Assembly: GCA_030765065.1 (NCBI GenBank)
Contig: CM060978.1
Location: forward strand, 219,933,498 to 219,997,497
Reading direction: 5' to 3'
DNA: 64,000 bases
Source of the DNA: Deroplatys truncata
Lineage: Eukaryota > Arthropoda > Insecta > Mantodea > Mantidae
The translations under genes were made by a program, and so were the position numbers. The notes under the pieces are model-generated. The model worked only from the letters and a program-made list of their open reading frames with translations. It ran no database searches and was not told the origin of the DNA. This document shows positions 1 to 13,065 of the stretch, one piece after another (position 1 is the stretch's first letter; each line of letters opens with the position of its first letter).

Positions 1-388
1 GAGATATACATTTTATTTGTCATGAAAGTATCTTAAATATATGATATTTTAATCAAAATCGTTAGAGCCATTTTTGAGAAAATAACATTTTCGAAAAATG
101 CTTTATGTAAAGGGTAATCTGGGGTGGGGGGATTTTCTTGAAAACCTTCGTGTCGCATCTCTGGAAGATACTGAACCTAAATACCAAGTTTGGTGTTTAT
201 TCGACTGTTCGTTTCTGAGTTATGCTGTTCACACATACACACACAGGCACACACACGAACATGTTTCCAAAAATACTTTTTTTGGATTCAGGGGAGTCTC
301 AAAACATGTATTTCCGGTGAAATCTCGGTATCACATTTTTGGGTGGAATACAATACTTCCCCTACTTACTATACGTAGTAGAGAAAGT
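1..388 (-). mobile_element. Family H element, young, cut by window edge
   Basis: This is the 5' half of a HINE-like family H element in reverse orientation. It ends with the reverse complement of the family start (AGAGAAAGT at 380-388) next to the palindromic TATACGTA block. The CA-rich microsatellite lies near 232-256. The 3' hairpin half lies outside the window. Reading frames across it repeat in other copies and come from DNA identity plus the microsatellite, so I do not treat them as genes. Confidence 0.8.
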
Positions 389-1034
389 AAAAAAGAAAGT
401 ACATACATCAAGTTAAACATTTTCTTACGCGTCAAAAACATATATCTAAACTAGTAACCTTAATAACAATCAAGACAGACCTGAAGAAAAGTAAAACCTC
501 TGTTTGTAAAGAAGTACAAGAAGTTCTAGTTGGTGGTTTGAAATTACGATTTTAGGTAACTCTTTTGCGTTTATCATTAGCAATGAAAAAGGTGCTAATA
601 AGAAAATTGCCAGTAAATAATAAAACAGGCTCCAGAAATTTGGTTTCGTGATACAAACAAGCTTGGCGGGCAATATATTCCACTGTGCGTGGGATCCTGG
701 CGGACAGCGGCGTGCTTTTGATCACACTGAACGTTAGAGATTCAGTGCACTTATTTTTTAACATATACATAATTGAAGTGTTTGCACCTAAGGCCAAAGT
801 TGACGTATGGATTACCTATGGTGGCCATATCGAGATAAAACTCTCTCCTTCATATCTTGAGGCAAAAGTCGTAGTTTTGTTGTCCAAGAAAAATAGTTTA
901 TCATTAAAGACAGCAATGTGGCAGATCTGAAATTTTGAAATTTTTTTATATCTTCAATTTTATACCCCGCTTTTAACTGCAATGATCATTTCGGCAGCTT
1001 TTTACCTTTGGAACATATTACCTATCGGCGATTG
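389..1034. other. No recognisable feature
   Basis: AT-rich sequence with short overlapping reading frames on both strands. I see no domain motif, repeat boundary or RNA gene. Confidence 0.5.
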
Positions 1035-1250
1035 TTTTAAGTGTATACAATTGCCATTGGATTTCGAGTTTTTCTTTAGGCTTTATTGGATAACACACAC
1101 ACACACACACATTCACACTCTCATTCATACTTGACTCTGGGGAATAATCTTGGCTAGGGAAAAATGCCCACCCCAACTGGGAATCGAATTCGGGACTCCT
1201 CGCACAGCAGGCAGAAACTCTACTGATCCACATTGTTGCAGAGATATTTG
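1035..1250 (-). repeat. tRNA-derived SINE fragment
   Basis: On the minus strand a box-A-like GGATCAGTAGAGTT is followed about 45 bases later by a box-B-like ATTCGATTCCCAG, the spacing of a tRNA-derived pol III promoter. The 3' part contains a GT run (CA on the plus strand near 1093-1112). I see no clear target-site duplication. It is not a functional tRNA because no acceptor stem forms around the boxes. Confidence 0.5.
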
Positions 1251-1559
1251 TGTGTTAAAATTGTACATATTAATTAAATTTACGGTACCTCGGGAATTCT
1301 TTAATGAAGCATTGTGCACCGTACCGTACTTTTAGGGCATTTATTCTGTATAATTAAGTTATGCTCCCAACGGAAACGATACATTGCAGGAAAATTGCAC
1401 AGGATATATACAGAGTGTCAAAATGATCATTTACAACTTTCAGGAATTATAGAAGGGTTAAAAGAAAGCAGTTTCTTTGTCTTTTGGCGAATGTTCTATC
1501 TTTCACTAGGTAGCCTTAAAGGGACACACATGAGCGACATAAAATATTTTAGAAAATCA

Positions 1560-2580
1560 AACCAAGATTACTTTTGAAACATTTAAATTATTTTATTGTT
1601 TTTAAAAACATTCTCCTTTAACACAATACCTTTTTGCATTCGATGAAACCAGTCCTTAAAGCAATGATGCCACCCTTCCTGAGGCAGTTCAGAAACCAGG
1701 TCTTTATAATGTTCCACTGCTTCATTTGATGACGAAAAAAATGATTCCACGCATTTTATCTTTAATTTTTGGGAACCAAAACAAATCAAAAGGTGCTAGG
1801 TCAGGCTGTACGGCGGAGGGTCCATGAGACTGACCTTTAGGGCCTCCAGATGCTCAGCTGTTAGTTTTGCTGTGTGCAACGATGCGCTGTAATGATGTAA
1901 GATTCTTCTTTGGTGCGTTTTCACGAATTTGCTGTAAACATACATTTATTTACCAATCGGCAGTAACGGTACGTCTAACTTCTAATGCTATAGTAGCAAT
2001 ATGGGTCGTCTTAGAAAAAAATCTAGCAAGCATCTTCTTACTAGCACTGCGAATTTCTCAGATTTTTGTAGGCTTAGGTTCTGTTCGAAAGATCCATTGC
2101 GTCAATTGACTTTTCTTTAAATTCGAGATTCATCGATATTCCAAACCAAATTTGAAGTGCCGCCTTGAAAATTTTCCAGAATCAGTTAATGTAGAATCCA
2201 TCGACAACAAAATTTTCTCATGTCTAATTGTTGATGTAACATGTTTCGGATTTGACTCATACCAATGCCCAATGTCGCCGAACAGATTCATAAGATGTCC
2301 GTCGATCTTATTCAAGCATTGCTCGAACAGCGGCAATATTTTCGTCAGTAATAGCAGTTCTTGGGCGTCTTTCACGAAATTCATCACAAAAAAACGGGTT
2401 TCCTTTGAATTTGCTGCACCAATTATAAAATGTTGCCTTATATAAATTGCCTACTTTGCCAAATGCATTTCAAGCCGATCATCACAATATTTAGGCGTTA
2501 ATGATGAGGTTTTCTCCGGTCAAATTAATTTTTAGGTGAACACAAACTCTTTAAATGATGATAACTAACAAACTACTAGA
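1560..2580 (-). pseudogene. Degraded mariner transposase relic
   Basis: Minus-strand pieces match the mariner (DD34D type) transposase plan in order. Around 2130-2387 lies an N-terminal helix-turn-helix-like segment (NLFGDIGHWYES). Around 1770-1808 lies PDLAPFDLFWFP, which contains the third catalytic Asp region. From about 1740 to 1600 lies the C-terminal signature with HHCFKDWFHRMQKG. The pieces are in different frames and the middle is largely unreadable, so the gene is dead. In this family the protein cuts and pastes its own element at TA sites. I could not define the terminal inverted repeats, so the ends are approximate. Confidence 0.75.
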
Positions 2581-3596
2581 GCAAATCCACAAACTACAAG
2601 GCAATCCACTCGTAAAACATTATAAAGTAACTGTCAGAATCAAAGACATTTAATTTGCTTTTAGAAACGTGGCATTCTAAAAATGTTCATTATCGCCTTC
2701 GTACATTATTAGAGCTCACTTACAGCTTTTTAAGATTAAAACATCTGCTTTACCTATGTGACCAAAACTGAGGTTTGTTGTTTAGACCCTTCGTCGCTCG
2801 TAAAGCTTCTAGGAAATTGGTTCTCGAATTCCAATTACTTGAATGCATAAGGGATACGAAGGCTCTTTGGCTATATTGTTCAAACAGGATAGTTAATTCT
2901 TGCATACTTCTTCTGGCTTTGTTGCACCAACAGAGATTATTGGGCAAACTCCTAGTAGTTTTAGAATGCATCAGCCATTCCATAGAAGTGCTTTTACCGA
3001 AGGTGACAAGGCTCCACCCGGGGATCTCTAGTCCGAAGATGTGTTACTGAAGTAACAAATATTCTTAATCTATACTACTGTTATAAATATGAAAAGTTTG
3101 TGTGTACCCGCTCAAACTACGAGACTCTCGAAAATTTCATTTCTTAAGAGGGCTAAAAGACAAGCATTTACAAGCCCTGGATGCTAAAATAAGAAAAACG
3201 ATTTATGAAACAACTGAATAATCTTGGAGGAGTGCGTATCGTAATTTTCACGACTGCATTTTAAGATTATCCACGGGTTAAATAAAACTTATTACGTAGT
3301 CTTAGTATTATAAACCGTAGGAAATATAACGAAATAATTGGGCATCTATAGCATCTACATACGCGAGAGCGTTCTCTTATGTTCGTAAATGAAGTGTTAG
3401 CTTCTCTTCCTGCCTTTCATTTCTTATTATGTGGCGCGCTGAACCGCTAAGTAAGGCAGCGAATTCTATGCATTCCCATTCTGGTAGAGAAATGGAATAG
3501 GTATTCCGCTCTGTGATGTAGCCTATTATGAGCACGTGTATGTAATTGTAAATTCAGATTTTAATTATTTATATTTAATAATATACAGAGATTTTT
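2581..3596. other. No clear gene; possible small repeat scrap
   Basis: Mostly unassigned AT-rich DNA. Around 3068-3110 a short ACTGTTATAAATATG-type motif precedes a GTGTG stretch. This pattern begins several insect interspersed repeats and also occurs near 56315, but it is too short to classify. The frame at 2750-2983 has no domain I recognise. Confidence 0.35.
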
Positions 3597-4424
3597 ACTT
3601 TCTCTACTACGTATAGTAATTAAGGGAAGTATTGTGTTCCACCCAAAAACTCGATACCGAGATTTCACCGGAAATATATGTTTTAAGGCCCCCCTGAATC
3701 CAAAAAAAAGCATTTTTGGAAACATATCCGTGTCTGCCTGTGAACAGCATAACTCGGAAACGAACAGTCGGATAAACATCAAACTTGGTATTTAGGTTCA
3801 GTATCTTCCAGAGATGCGACACGAAGGTGTTCAAGAAAATCCCCCTACCCCAGTTTACCCTTTACAAGGAACATTTTTCGAAAATTTTAATTTTCTCAGA
3901 AATCGCTTTAACGATTTTGATTAAAATATCCTATATTTAAGATACTTTCATGACAAATAAAATGTATATCTCGAATTCTCTGGGAATGTCTCCAAAAGTA
4001 TTCATTGTGAACGACTTTTGCATAACTGGTAAACCATGAGATAGACAAAATTTTATTACACAAAAAATGTAGATCGCGTTAAAATACACAATTTATGTCA
4101 TATACATCTTTTTTGTTGAGCGAACCGTTTTCGAGATATTGCTTGTTATTCCCTTAAATTTTCCAATACTTATACTTTTTCTCAAATGGGAATTCGTTAT
4201 TCATTTTTTTGCCCTGGTAATGCTAAGAGAATGGAATACTTCACATAGCAACCAGCTCTTAAAATATTTGACTATCGCTTAAAGCCCACCAATTTCCCTT
4301 GCATCTACAAGAAAATTAGCAATAAGATTAACATCTCGATTAACATGAAGCATATGGGGAATAAGCGTTTGTAGAAATAGTTTGTACAAGAGCAGGGAAA
4401 GTCATGTAAGTGTAACATATTAGA
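3597..4424 (+). mobile_element. Family H element, young, near complete
   Basis: It starts with ACTTTCTCTACT at 3597 and the ACGTATAGTAA palindrome. A short GTCTGCCTGTG block replaces the long microsatellite near 3730. The copy runs to the inverted block (agcagggaaagt, one of several mismatches) and a decayed hairpin, ending ATTAGA at 4424. The flanks are T-rich (GATTTTT before, TTATTTT after). No target duplication is discernible. Confidence 0.85.
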
Positions 4425-4642
4425 TTATTTTCATCTTCGTTGCTCAGGGAAAATAATATCAGAAAACGATTGTTCACACATGTCATTATGAGTCAGTAAT
4501 GCGTTATATTGAATACAGTAACAACCTGTTTATAATGTTAACATTGCATAAAAGAATATACTTGCGACTTTGCGTTGAGAATGCTATAGAGTAAACAATA
4601 GCCGGTGCTGTTATCTCCACAGAGAATGTGTGTAAAAAAATA

Positions 4643-5480
4643 TCCGATGTGTTGCACTCACATGACTTTTTCTACTCTTGTACAAACTATTTTTACAAGC
4701 ACTTATTTTCCATCTATTTTATGTTAATCGAGATAAACATTTGCAGAAACTATCTTAATGCTAATTTTCTTGTAGATGCAAGGGGAATATGGTAGGCTTT
4801 AAGCAATAGTCAAATACTTTAAGAACAGTTTGCTATGTGGAGCATTCCATTCTCTTCGCATTACCAGGACACAACAAAACGAATAACGAATTCTCATTTT
4901 AGAACAATTAAAAGTATTGGAAAATTCAAACAAATAAGAAGGAATATTTCGGAAATGGCTCATTCCACAAAAAAATGTATCAGACATAAATTGTGTGTTT
5001 TAACGAGCTCTACACCTTTTTTTGTAGAAAGATTTTTTCATCTCTTACGCTTTACTAGTTATGCAAAAACCATTTAGAAAGAAGACTTTTGCGGATATTT
5101 AAGATATATGTTTTATTTGTCATAAAAGTATCTTAAATATATCACATTTTAATCAAAATCGTTAGAGCTATTTTTTTTAAAACACTCAATTTTCGAAAAA
5201 TGTTCCATGTAATGGGTGTGGGATTTTCTTTAATATCTCCGTGTTGCATCTTTGAACGATACTGAATCTGAATATCAAGTTTGGTATTTATTCGACTTTT
5301 CGTTTTTGAGCTATGCTATTCACAGACACACAAGCAGACACACACGCACGGATCTTTTTCTAACAGTGCTTTTTTTGGATTCAGGGGGCCTCAAAACATA
5401 TATTTCCGGTGAAATCACGGTATCGAATTTTTGGGTGGAATGCAATACTTCCCCTCCTTACTATACGTAGTAGAGAAAGT
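4643..5480 (-). mobile_element. Family H element, moderately diverged
   Basis: Reverse-oriented copy. On the plus strand it opens with CCGATGTGTTGCACTCACAT (the hairpin end) and closes with TACGTAGTAGAGAAAGT. The CA-rich block is at about 5324-5350. It lies only about 220 bases from the opposite-oriented copy at 3597-4424, so the two hairpin ends face each other. Confidence 0.8.
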
Positions 5481-6499
5481 AATAAGGTAAAAGTTGCTGA
5501 TATTTCATTCTAAGAAACACACATACACAGTCACAATTTAGCAACTGAGAAAACAAAGGACACGCAAAAGACAATTACATTCTGCTTAAATGGTACCATA
5601 TTCTATGCAATCATTATTATTAACTGATAGTTTACTCAAATACTATAGATGTAGCGTAGGATACGCAGGATGTAGCGTCAAAACTTTTGAGTAAACCTTT
5701 TTCTGATTCTATAGAGGTATGCTGTGAAGCTTTTGGTGCAACAAATAATGATGCTTTTAATAATACTTATGTAAGAGAGTTTGCTACATTTCCTAATCAA
5801 GTTCATTACCAGAAAATTTTGACTTGTGTTATATCAAAATGTGTAACGATATTTGTAATTATGAACTTCAATTATTTTTTACCAATAGTTTCAATGTGCA
5901 ATTTTAGAAATGTTAAAACTGCTGCTCTGGAGTGGGATCTTCATATTTATCATTTCCACTCCTGCTGATATCAGGGGATGAATATAAATGCCAGGGGGTT
6001 CTGTATTATGTGAAATCTATTAGCCTTTTTATATTATATAACTGCAAAAGCAAAGAAACGCTACAAAATTTTAGTTTCACTTACTATGATTATTTAAGGT
6101 TATTCAAGTATTCCATTAATTCTTTCTTAAGTATTCCATTAATTAATTCTTCTTTAATTGTTAAATATTTTTAAAATGCTTACAGCATTTCAAGAGTTTG
6201 GAGGACTGCTGAAGGGTGAGGTTAAATAAATTAGAAATACAACATCTGTCGATGTTTCATACAATACTTTTTCGTGAGAATCAGGGGAGTTTTTGTCTGT
6301 GGTGAGGTTATCACGGTGTTTATTGCAGTTATAAGCTGCAAACCAGAGAATTCACCATAGAGGTCTTCTAATTATTTTACAACAGGTTCATAAAGAATGT
6401 GGGCGAGGCAATGAAATAAATTAATCGTATTTTGAGATTTAAGAAGCCACACTTGCAAGTCTTAAGAACAGCTAGTAAATGCGAGGTTTAATGGCTTAA
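5481..6499. other. No recognisable feature
   Basis: AT-rich DNA. A 93-codon frame at 5687-5968 has no recognisable domain, and I see no promoter or splice pattern that would support it as an exon. The tail end (about 6100-6180) has short TTAATT repeats. Confidence 0.45.
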
Positions 6500-7068
6500 A
6501 TTCATTTGAAAGGGAATAAGAGTAATACTAACTTAGGGGGAGATTTAGCAACTCGATCTACAAGATCTTATGTGCCTGAGCCCCTAACGGGTGCCCCGCG
6601 AGGGAGGGTTGAGGCGAGAGGAGTCAGAGGGCGGCCGGACCAGGAGGAACGACAGGGCAGAGGGCAGGGTACCTATCTTTTACAGACCGAAATTCCCAGG
6701 ATAGCGGCTGGTCCAACCGTCCCCCCTCTCCCTGCAGGCTTACACGTTCCACCCGGGACTCGGAGACCGCCACCATTCCGGGGAACGAAGGGTTGCATAT
6801 ATCATTTTCCCCTACAACGCCGATACCTTCAACCCTGAAACAGACCCAGCAGATGAAAGGTGAAGTGAAATGATAATGGAGATGAAATGGAGGGACAGGA
6901 AATTCGGAGAATGTAATGAACCTTCACAGCATTCGCCTAGCAACCCGGAGAAACTCTGAAGAAAACCCATGGGTCAGGAAAGTTGGTCACGGGAATCGAA
7001 ACCACGATCTCCCGATTGCGGGGTGAAGACGTTACCGCTTGAGCCATCCCGCTCGGTATTCGTTTGAA
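6500..7068 (-). repeat. Full-length tRNA-derived SINE with target duplication
   Basis: The body spans 6511-7057 on the minus strand. It has a tRNA-like head with box A GATGGCTCAAGCGG and box B GTTTCGATTCCC, followed by a conserved TTTCTCCGGGTTGC block and a GC-rich 3' body. It is flanked by an 11-base direct repeat with one mismatch, ATTCATTTGAA at 6500-6510 and ATTCGTTTGAA at 7058-7068, the signature of LINE-driven retrotransposition. The GC content contrasts sharply with the surroundings. Confidence 0.8.
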
Positions 7069-7998
7069 TATGCAAATACTTTTAGATCAGCTGTAAATGA
7101 AGAAGTTACATGCTTTCATGAATTTTAAATACGTTAGAAATTACAGTGAACTTTATTTTCTATCAGATATCTAGAAAATAAATAAACAAGGTTTATTCGC
7201 TTCGGAAAAGAAAAGTAAACATATGGTTAGGACTTCAGCAAATTTTCTAGCGAACGTAATAGCATAGGTACAGAAAGAACCATTCGTAATGAAAGCAAGC
7301 GCAGACTCAACATTAACGGGAAGGCTTGCACCTATTTTATTTCACGAAAGCGTTCATAATGAACCACATAAGTGCTAGCACGCAAAACGTTTAAGCAAGA
7401 ATTTGCAAACTCCAAACTTTCATGCTTGTGTTGCGTATTTTAAAACGGCCCACGACCGCGACGCGAGATTTTATGCCACCTTCATACAAATGATCCCTGT
7501 TCCATATGGCCGTGCCTCAGAGGTTACGTTGCACATCCGTATAGCACTTATTCGCTCACTAATTTTACTAGCTTCAAGATCGCGCCGAATATAAACTGTT
7601 TCACTCAAGAGAGAAATATTCACACTGAACAAATCAACCCAATAACGTCTGCGCCAGGATCTGACGAACGTCACAAAAAGAAGCAAATGCAGACTGCATG
7701 CACATAAACAATTATAATCCCTATTTATATTCTAACTTTACTATAGGAAAAGTGTCGAAAGGAATATCATTTAACTCTATAGACGGTATTTATAAAATAA
7801 TTTTATAACCTGTGCTATGTTTGGCTTCGCGCTGACGTTTCATTGCGAATGGTATTATATTACGGCTGCGTTTACGGTGCAATATATAAGCGCCGCAATT
7901 TTATAGTGAGTAAAAGTTACAGTATTAAAGTGACAGGGGAGATAGAAGAGTACATCCGTTGTCGAAAGATCTTTAAAACACGCCATGATATTGAAAAA
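7069..7998. other. No recognisable feature
   Basis: Unassigned DNA, slightly less AT-rich around 7440-7690. Short frames on both strands lack known motifs. Confidence 0.45.
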
Positions 7999-9218
7999 TC
8001 TGATATGTTACACTCACATGACTTTCTCTACTCTTGTATAAACTATTTTTACACACTCTTATTCTCCATATGCTTCATGTTAATCGAGATATCGAGATGT
8101 TAATCTTATTGCTAATTTTCTTGTATATGGAAGGGGAATTGGTAGGCTTTAAGCGATAGTCAAATATTTTAACAGCTGGTTGCTATGTGGAGTATTCCAA
8201 ATTCTTTGCATGTCCAGGACAACAACAAAAAAATGAATAACGAATTCCCATTTGAGAAAAAGTATAAGTATTGGAAAATTTAAGGGAATAATAAGCAATA
8301 TCTCGAAAATGGTTCACTCAACAAAAAAAATGTATATGACATAAATTGTGTATTTGAACGCGATCTACAATTTTTGTGTAGTACAATTTTGTCCAGGTCT
8401 TATGGTTTACCAGTTATGCAAAAGTCGTTCACAATGAAGAATACTTTTGGAAACATTCCCAAAAACTTCGAAATATACATTTTGTTTGTCATGAAAGTAT
8501 CTTAAATATTCATTCATTCATTATCTGTTTACCCTCCTCTTATGTAGGACTTACACCCCCCAGGACTTACAAGCGGGTGCCTGGGGTCAGAGGTCCGTCG
8601 AGGAGCAGACACTCACGGATCAGACAGAGCATCCAGGATGGGTGATCAGCCCGATGCCTGGTATGGGATGAAGGAAGTAGATGAAACGAAATGTGGGTGA
8701 AATGGATGAAAGGAAAGGTGATGATGGAGCAGTTGGTGGAATGAATGGCGGGGGAAACCGGAGAACCCGGAGAAAACCCGCCCAGACGCCGCTTCGTCCA
8801 CCACAAATCCCACATGCAGGTCCCTGGGATTGAACCCGGGCCGCCTAGATGGGAGGCGAGCGGTCTAACCACTCGGCCACGGCGCCGCCCCTATCTTAAA
8901 TATATGATACTTTAATCAAAATCGTTAGAGCCATTTTTGAGAAAATTAAAATTTTCGAAAAATGTTCCATGTAAAGGGTAATCGGGTTGGGGGATTTTCT
9001 TGAAAACCTTCGTGTCGCATCTCTGGAAGATACTGAACCTAAATACCAAGTTTAGTGTTTATCTGTCTGTTCGTTTCTGAGACACACACACACATATACA
9101 CACACATCTTTTTTGGATTCAGGAGGCCTCAAAACATATATTTCCGGTGAAATCTCGGTATCGAATTTTTGGGTGGAATACAATACTTCCCCTACTTACT
9201 ATACGTAGTAGGAAAAGT
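7999..9218 (-). mobile_element. Family H element, young, split by a SINE
   Basis: Reverse-oriented copy. The plus strand opens TCTGATATGTTACACTCACA at 7999 and closes at 9218 with a slightly decayed TACGTAGTAGGAAAAGT. A SINE with its duplicated target (8498-8903) interrupts it. Removing the insert and one target copy restores a colinear family H sequence, which dates the SINE as younger than this copy. The microsatellite is short (about 9080-9105). Confidence 0.85.
8498..8903 (-). repeat. tRNA-derived SINE inserted in family H
   Basis: The body is 8510-8891, flanked by the exact 12-base direct repeat TATCTTAAATAT (8498-8509 and 8892-8903). On the minus strand it begins with a tRNA-Leu/Ser-like head (GGCCGAGTGGTTAGACCGC as box A, GGGTTCAATCCC as box B). 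It continues through TTTTCTCCGGGTTCTCCGG and ends in a (GAAT)n-type tail. Intact boxes and a perfect target duplication mark it as one of the younger insertions here. Confidence 0.92.
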
Positions 9219-9273
9219 AAAAAGACATTTCTAGGATGTTAGCAGTGAGCGAGTGTAATGCTCTCAATATTTG

Positions 9274-10002
<729 letters not shown>

Positions 10003-10304
10003 TCACAATTCTGGATCATACTGTGTGTACAGCTTTAAAGGCGTCAAGGGTAAACCTTCACAAAACCTAGCTTCCTCTACCATTGCCTTGTTTCTACTTT
10101 CCTCTATGTTTCTACATATGAACAATTTACCTGAATTCTTATCATCTGGTTGCCTCTTCCACCGCGAAACTTTTTCACATTCACTTTTCTTTCCATTGCA
10201 TCGGTTAGCAAGCAATTTCTTCTCATTCGATGTCGTAGTTCTTTGTGATCAGTTTCAGCTTGACCATCTTTCGTCAACTTTTGTAAAATCAACTTAATCA
10301 TCAC
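10003..10304 (-). pseudogene. LINE ORF2 C-terminal fragment
   Basis: On the minus strand HRMRRNCLLTDAMERKV, then a GGRGNQM segment, then MVEEARFCEGLPLT in a second frame. This resembles the extreme C-terminus seen after the reverse transcriptase of many arthropod non-LTR retrotransposons (motif order NxLL..A.EGKV..K..RGR.R.QM). At least one frameshift and one stop break it. The upstream polymerase is missing, so it is a 5'-truncated or eroded copy. The family is by recollection of the motif style only. Confidence 0.55.
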
Positions 10305-10804
10305 TGTTTATTTCTCATGCTCCAATCCTCTCTACATATATCTGTCATTAATTTATACTTCTCGTAATGCCAAACTTACCGCACTATACTGGGTTGAAAG
10401 TAGATACATATCATTCTTTGAAACAGAGAATGATGTCGATGGATACATTGAAACAGTTATAGCATATTTTCTATGCTTTATAGAGTTTTAGAAAATTGCT
10501 TTGAGGTGAAACAAATTGGCAACAGTTCACTTTCCCTTGCGTAGATGAAAAAATCACACTTCATAAGCAAGGTCAGGTCCGTTGAAGATTAGATTTCGTG
10601 CTATTTTGGAAGCTGTCGGGAATATGCTACTGAATAACTTTTGCTATTGCCGGTTAATTCCAAAGTATTGCTTTCATTATTTTAAGCGAGGTTTTAGTGT
10701 TTAATGAAGGGAAATAAAACCAAACAATTCGCACAACAATTATTATTTGATAGTTCTGTTTAGGGACAGGGACAAAGGGCACGTTAGAAGAAGCTTTCTA
10801 GAAA
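10305..10804. other. No recognisable feature
   Basis: AT-rich unassigned DNA. Short ATT and GTT triplet runs occur just downstream at about 10812-10845. Confidence 0.4.
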
Positions 10805-11664
10805 AGGCATTTATTATTTATTATTATTATTATTATTGTTGTTGTATTACATGCAATGTTTTACACAAGCACTCGAGCAGCGGCATCACAGACGAATTGC
10901 ACCACGGACTTCAAGGCCTCCTGTCAGCTATACAGGCAGGAATACAGGACCTATCTTCACAACTGGTTGAGGTACGCCGTGCATCCTTCACACGCCTCTC
11001 GGCTGTGGAGGGCAAGCAGCGAACCTCAGCGAGGGTCATCGTCACACTCTCCAACAGAATCTCCGAACTGCAAGACGACGATAGTGTGCTCGCGAATTGA
11101 GTGTCACCTAGTCGAGACTTACACCGACGCCAGCGACGACTGGCCAACGCGACTGGATGCCCTTGGGGCCTCAGTCGCGGTAATTCGAGAGCTCCAAACG
11201 ACAACAAACAACGCCATCAAGGGACTTCATGACCACTTCAACCAACTTCAAGACAGCTACATCCTCATCCGCAACTTCCTGGAAACACACGTGATGCCAC
11301 ACTCCTCTTAATCCTCTAACTCCTATCGTAAATCCAAGCGCCACTAATCCTTCACACTATCACCTGGAATCCCTAATATTTCTCTCCTTTACTTTGCTGA
11401 GGGGGCAGGCTGGGCCTAGGTCTAGCCTGTCTCCCAGCACAACTCCTTACTCCTCTGGCGACCGCACTGCGGCTCAGTTTCAACCATCACCTTGGAATGC
11501 GCGGGTGCTTTAGGCAGTACCGCAGCAAACCTTATCCTTTCAATCCGGTGGAGGAGTTTTTAGTGGGTATGCCGACGCTCGGAGAGTCCCACACTCTCAG
11601 TCCCGACTCCCATCGGGGCTGAGGTCAGTGATTAAATCATTTTCTTTTCCACTCGAAAAAAAAA
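10805..11664 (+). mobile_element. ORF2-less LINE-like element (ORF1 tail plus 3' end)
   Basis: A GC-richer block begins just after the ATT/GTT run and ends in an A-run at 11656-11664. The first part encodes a heptad-like, glutamine- and leucine-rich protein tail in two frames: 10747-11097 contains LQGLLSAIQAGIQDLSSQL, and 10856-11308 contains IKGLHDHFNQLQDSYILIRN. The next part is non-coding with TTTTTAGTGGGTATG and GACTCCCATCGGGG, which resembles 3' regions of R1-clade LINEs. No endonuclease or reverse transcriptase lies between. It probably belongs with the ORF1-only element at 48784-50451, with a shared GGAATCCC segment, but that needs alignment. Confidence 0.55.
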
Positions 11665-12848
11665 GCTAATTCGCCCGGTATGCTATGTTCCATAAAAATC
11701 TATTTGGCTATTTTATAAGATCACACATACACATCCGCGAGCGCACAAAACATCGCCAGACTTTTAAAAATACAAGTTTGAATTTCAGAGTAGCCATTAT
11801 ACACATGAGATTAAACATTTATCAAAGATCAAAAATTTTCAACTTTTTATACATATGGATAAATCACAACTTAGCGATATAACTGGGAAATAGTTTCTTC
11901 CTCGTGTTGTACGCTTTGATGACACACGCACACTCATATTTACTCGTACACATGCACAAAGCGGACTAGAGTCGGCAGTCAAGACTCACTAGAGCGATAT
12001 GCCTTAGCCTACCTGACCACTGGGAGTGGCATATATAGTCTGTCTAGAGTCTTTTGAGCCAGTGGAGAGGGAAAGGCAGGCTTCGTGTGGATGTACTTTG
12101 TTCTAGCTACTGTGCCGACCTTACGAATTCCTTATCTTCCTTGCTGGCTCAAAGACAGCGAACAGACAATAGGCTAAGCTAGTATGTCTTTGGTATCATG
12201 GCTATTCCTTCCGAGTTTTGACGTCAATCAGCTATTTTAAAGCTTAGGATAAAACAAATGAAAACGAAGGAGTAGAACATTGAGATAGAGTCAAAGAATA
12301 TATAAAAATTAAGTGTGGAGAAACAATTCCCATATGTGCTGATGATGGAGAAGTGCGGAAGTTCAAGAAGTGAATATACCAGCATAAAAGTTCAGAAAAA
12401 CTAGAGCAGCAGGATAAAAATTATATGAAGCGGGAGTAGTTCCTGCATAGGGTTAAGGAAAACGAGGAACGAGGTTAAACAAATCCCGAAGATCATTTCT
12501 ACAATCCTACCAGGAGCAATGAGATAGAGATTGCGCTCAGATCATCGAAAGAAGAGAGAAAATCAGGAAAGAAAAGAGCAACGTTTACATATCCTGGCAC
12601 ACTATCCAAGAAAATGTTCTCTCATTCGAGATGGTCTGGCAAATGAAGTTCAGGTAAGGATAGCAAGAGTGGAATTAATTTCAAATCCGATATTTTCGAT
12701 TTTCGATTCCGGGAACGGAAATGGGATTAGTTTGGGAAAGGAGATGGGCCAAGCATCTTGGTAATCGTATGTGGATTGGAAACCTCCATGACTAATATAC
12801 GAAACTTTCGATTACCCTGGGTGAATGAACTGCCTCTAGTTAATTGTT
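11665..12848. other. No recognisable feature
   Basis: Unassigned DNA. A GCATATATAG TATA-like string occurs near 12029, but I see no supporting gene structure. The frame at 12531-12764 has no known domain. Confidence 0.4.
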
Positions 12849-13065
12849 CCTTTCTGTACCACATATCTATTAAGTAGGGAAGTATTATATTCTGTCAAAA
12901 ACTGCATGTACAGATTTCAGCGGAAATACACGTTATAAGGTGCCCCCTGTATCAAAAGAAACAGTTTTTAGAAAAAGTCCCGCGTGTAATACGTGTGTGT
13001 ATGTGTGTGTGATAGAGAGCGACCATTATTCAAAACTACATGTCGGATAAATACCAAAGTTAGTA

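Noticed and set aside
98-454. A seemingly conserved protein family (SYAVHTHTHTH, NTSPTYYT type frames) repeated in many places
   Set aside because: All these frames lie inside family H copies, in two or three frames and on both strands at once. Their conservation follows from DNA identity, and the HTHTHT stretches from the microsatellite.
5687-5968. Host gene encoding a 93-residue protein
   Set aside because: No start context, domain or neighbouring exon; composition is that of the surrounding spacer.
12020-12070. Core promoter around GCATATATAG
   Set aside because: A TATA-like string alone in AT-rich DNA, with no downstream gene or other promoter element.
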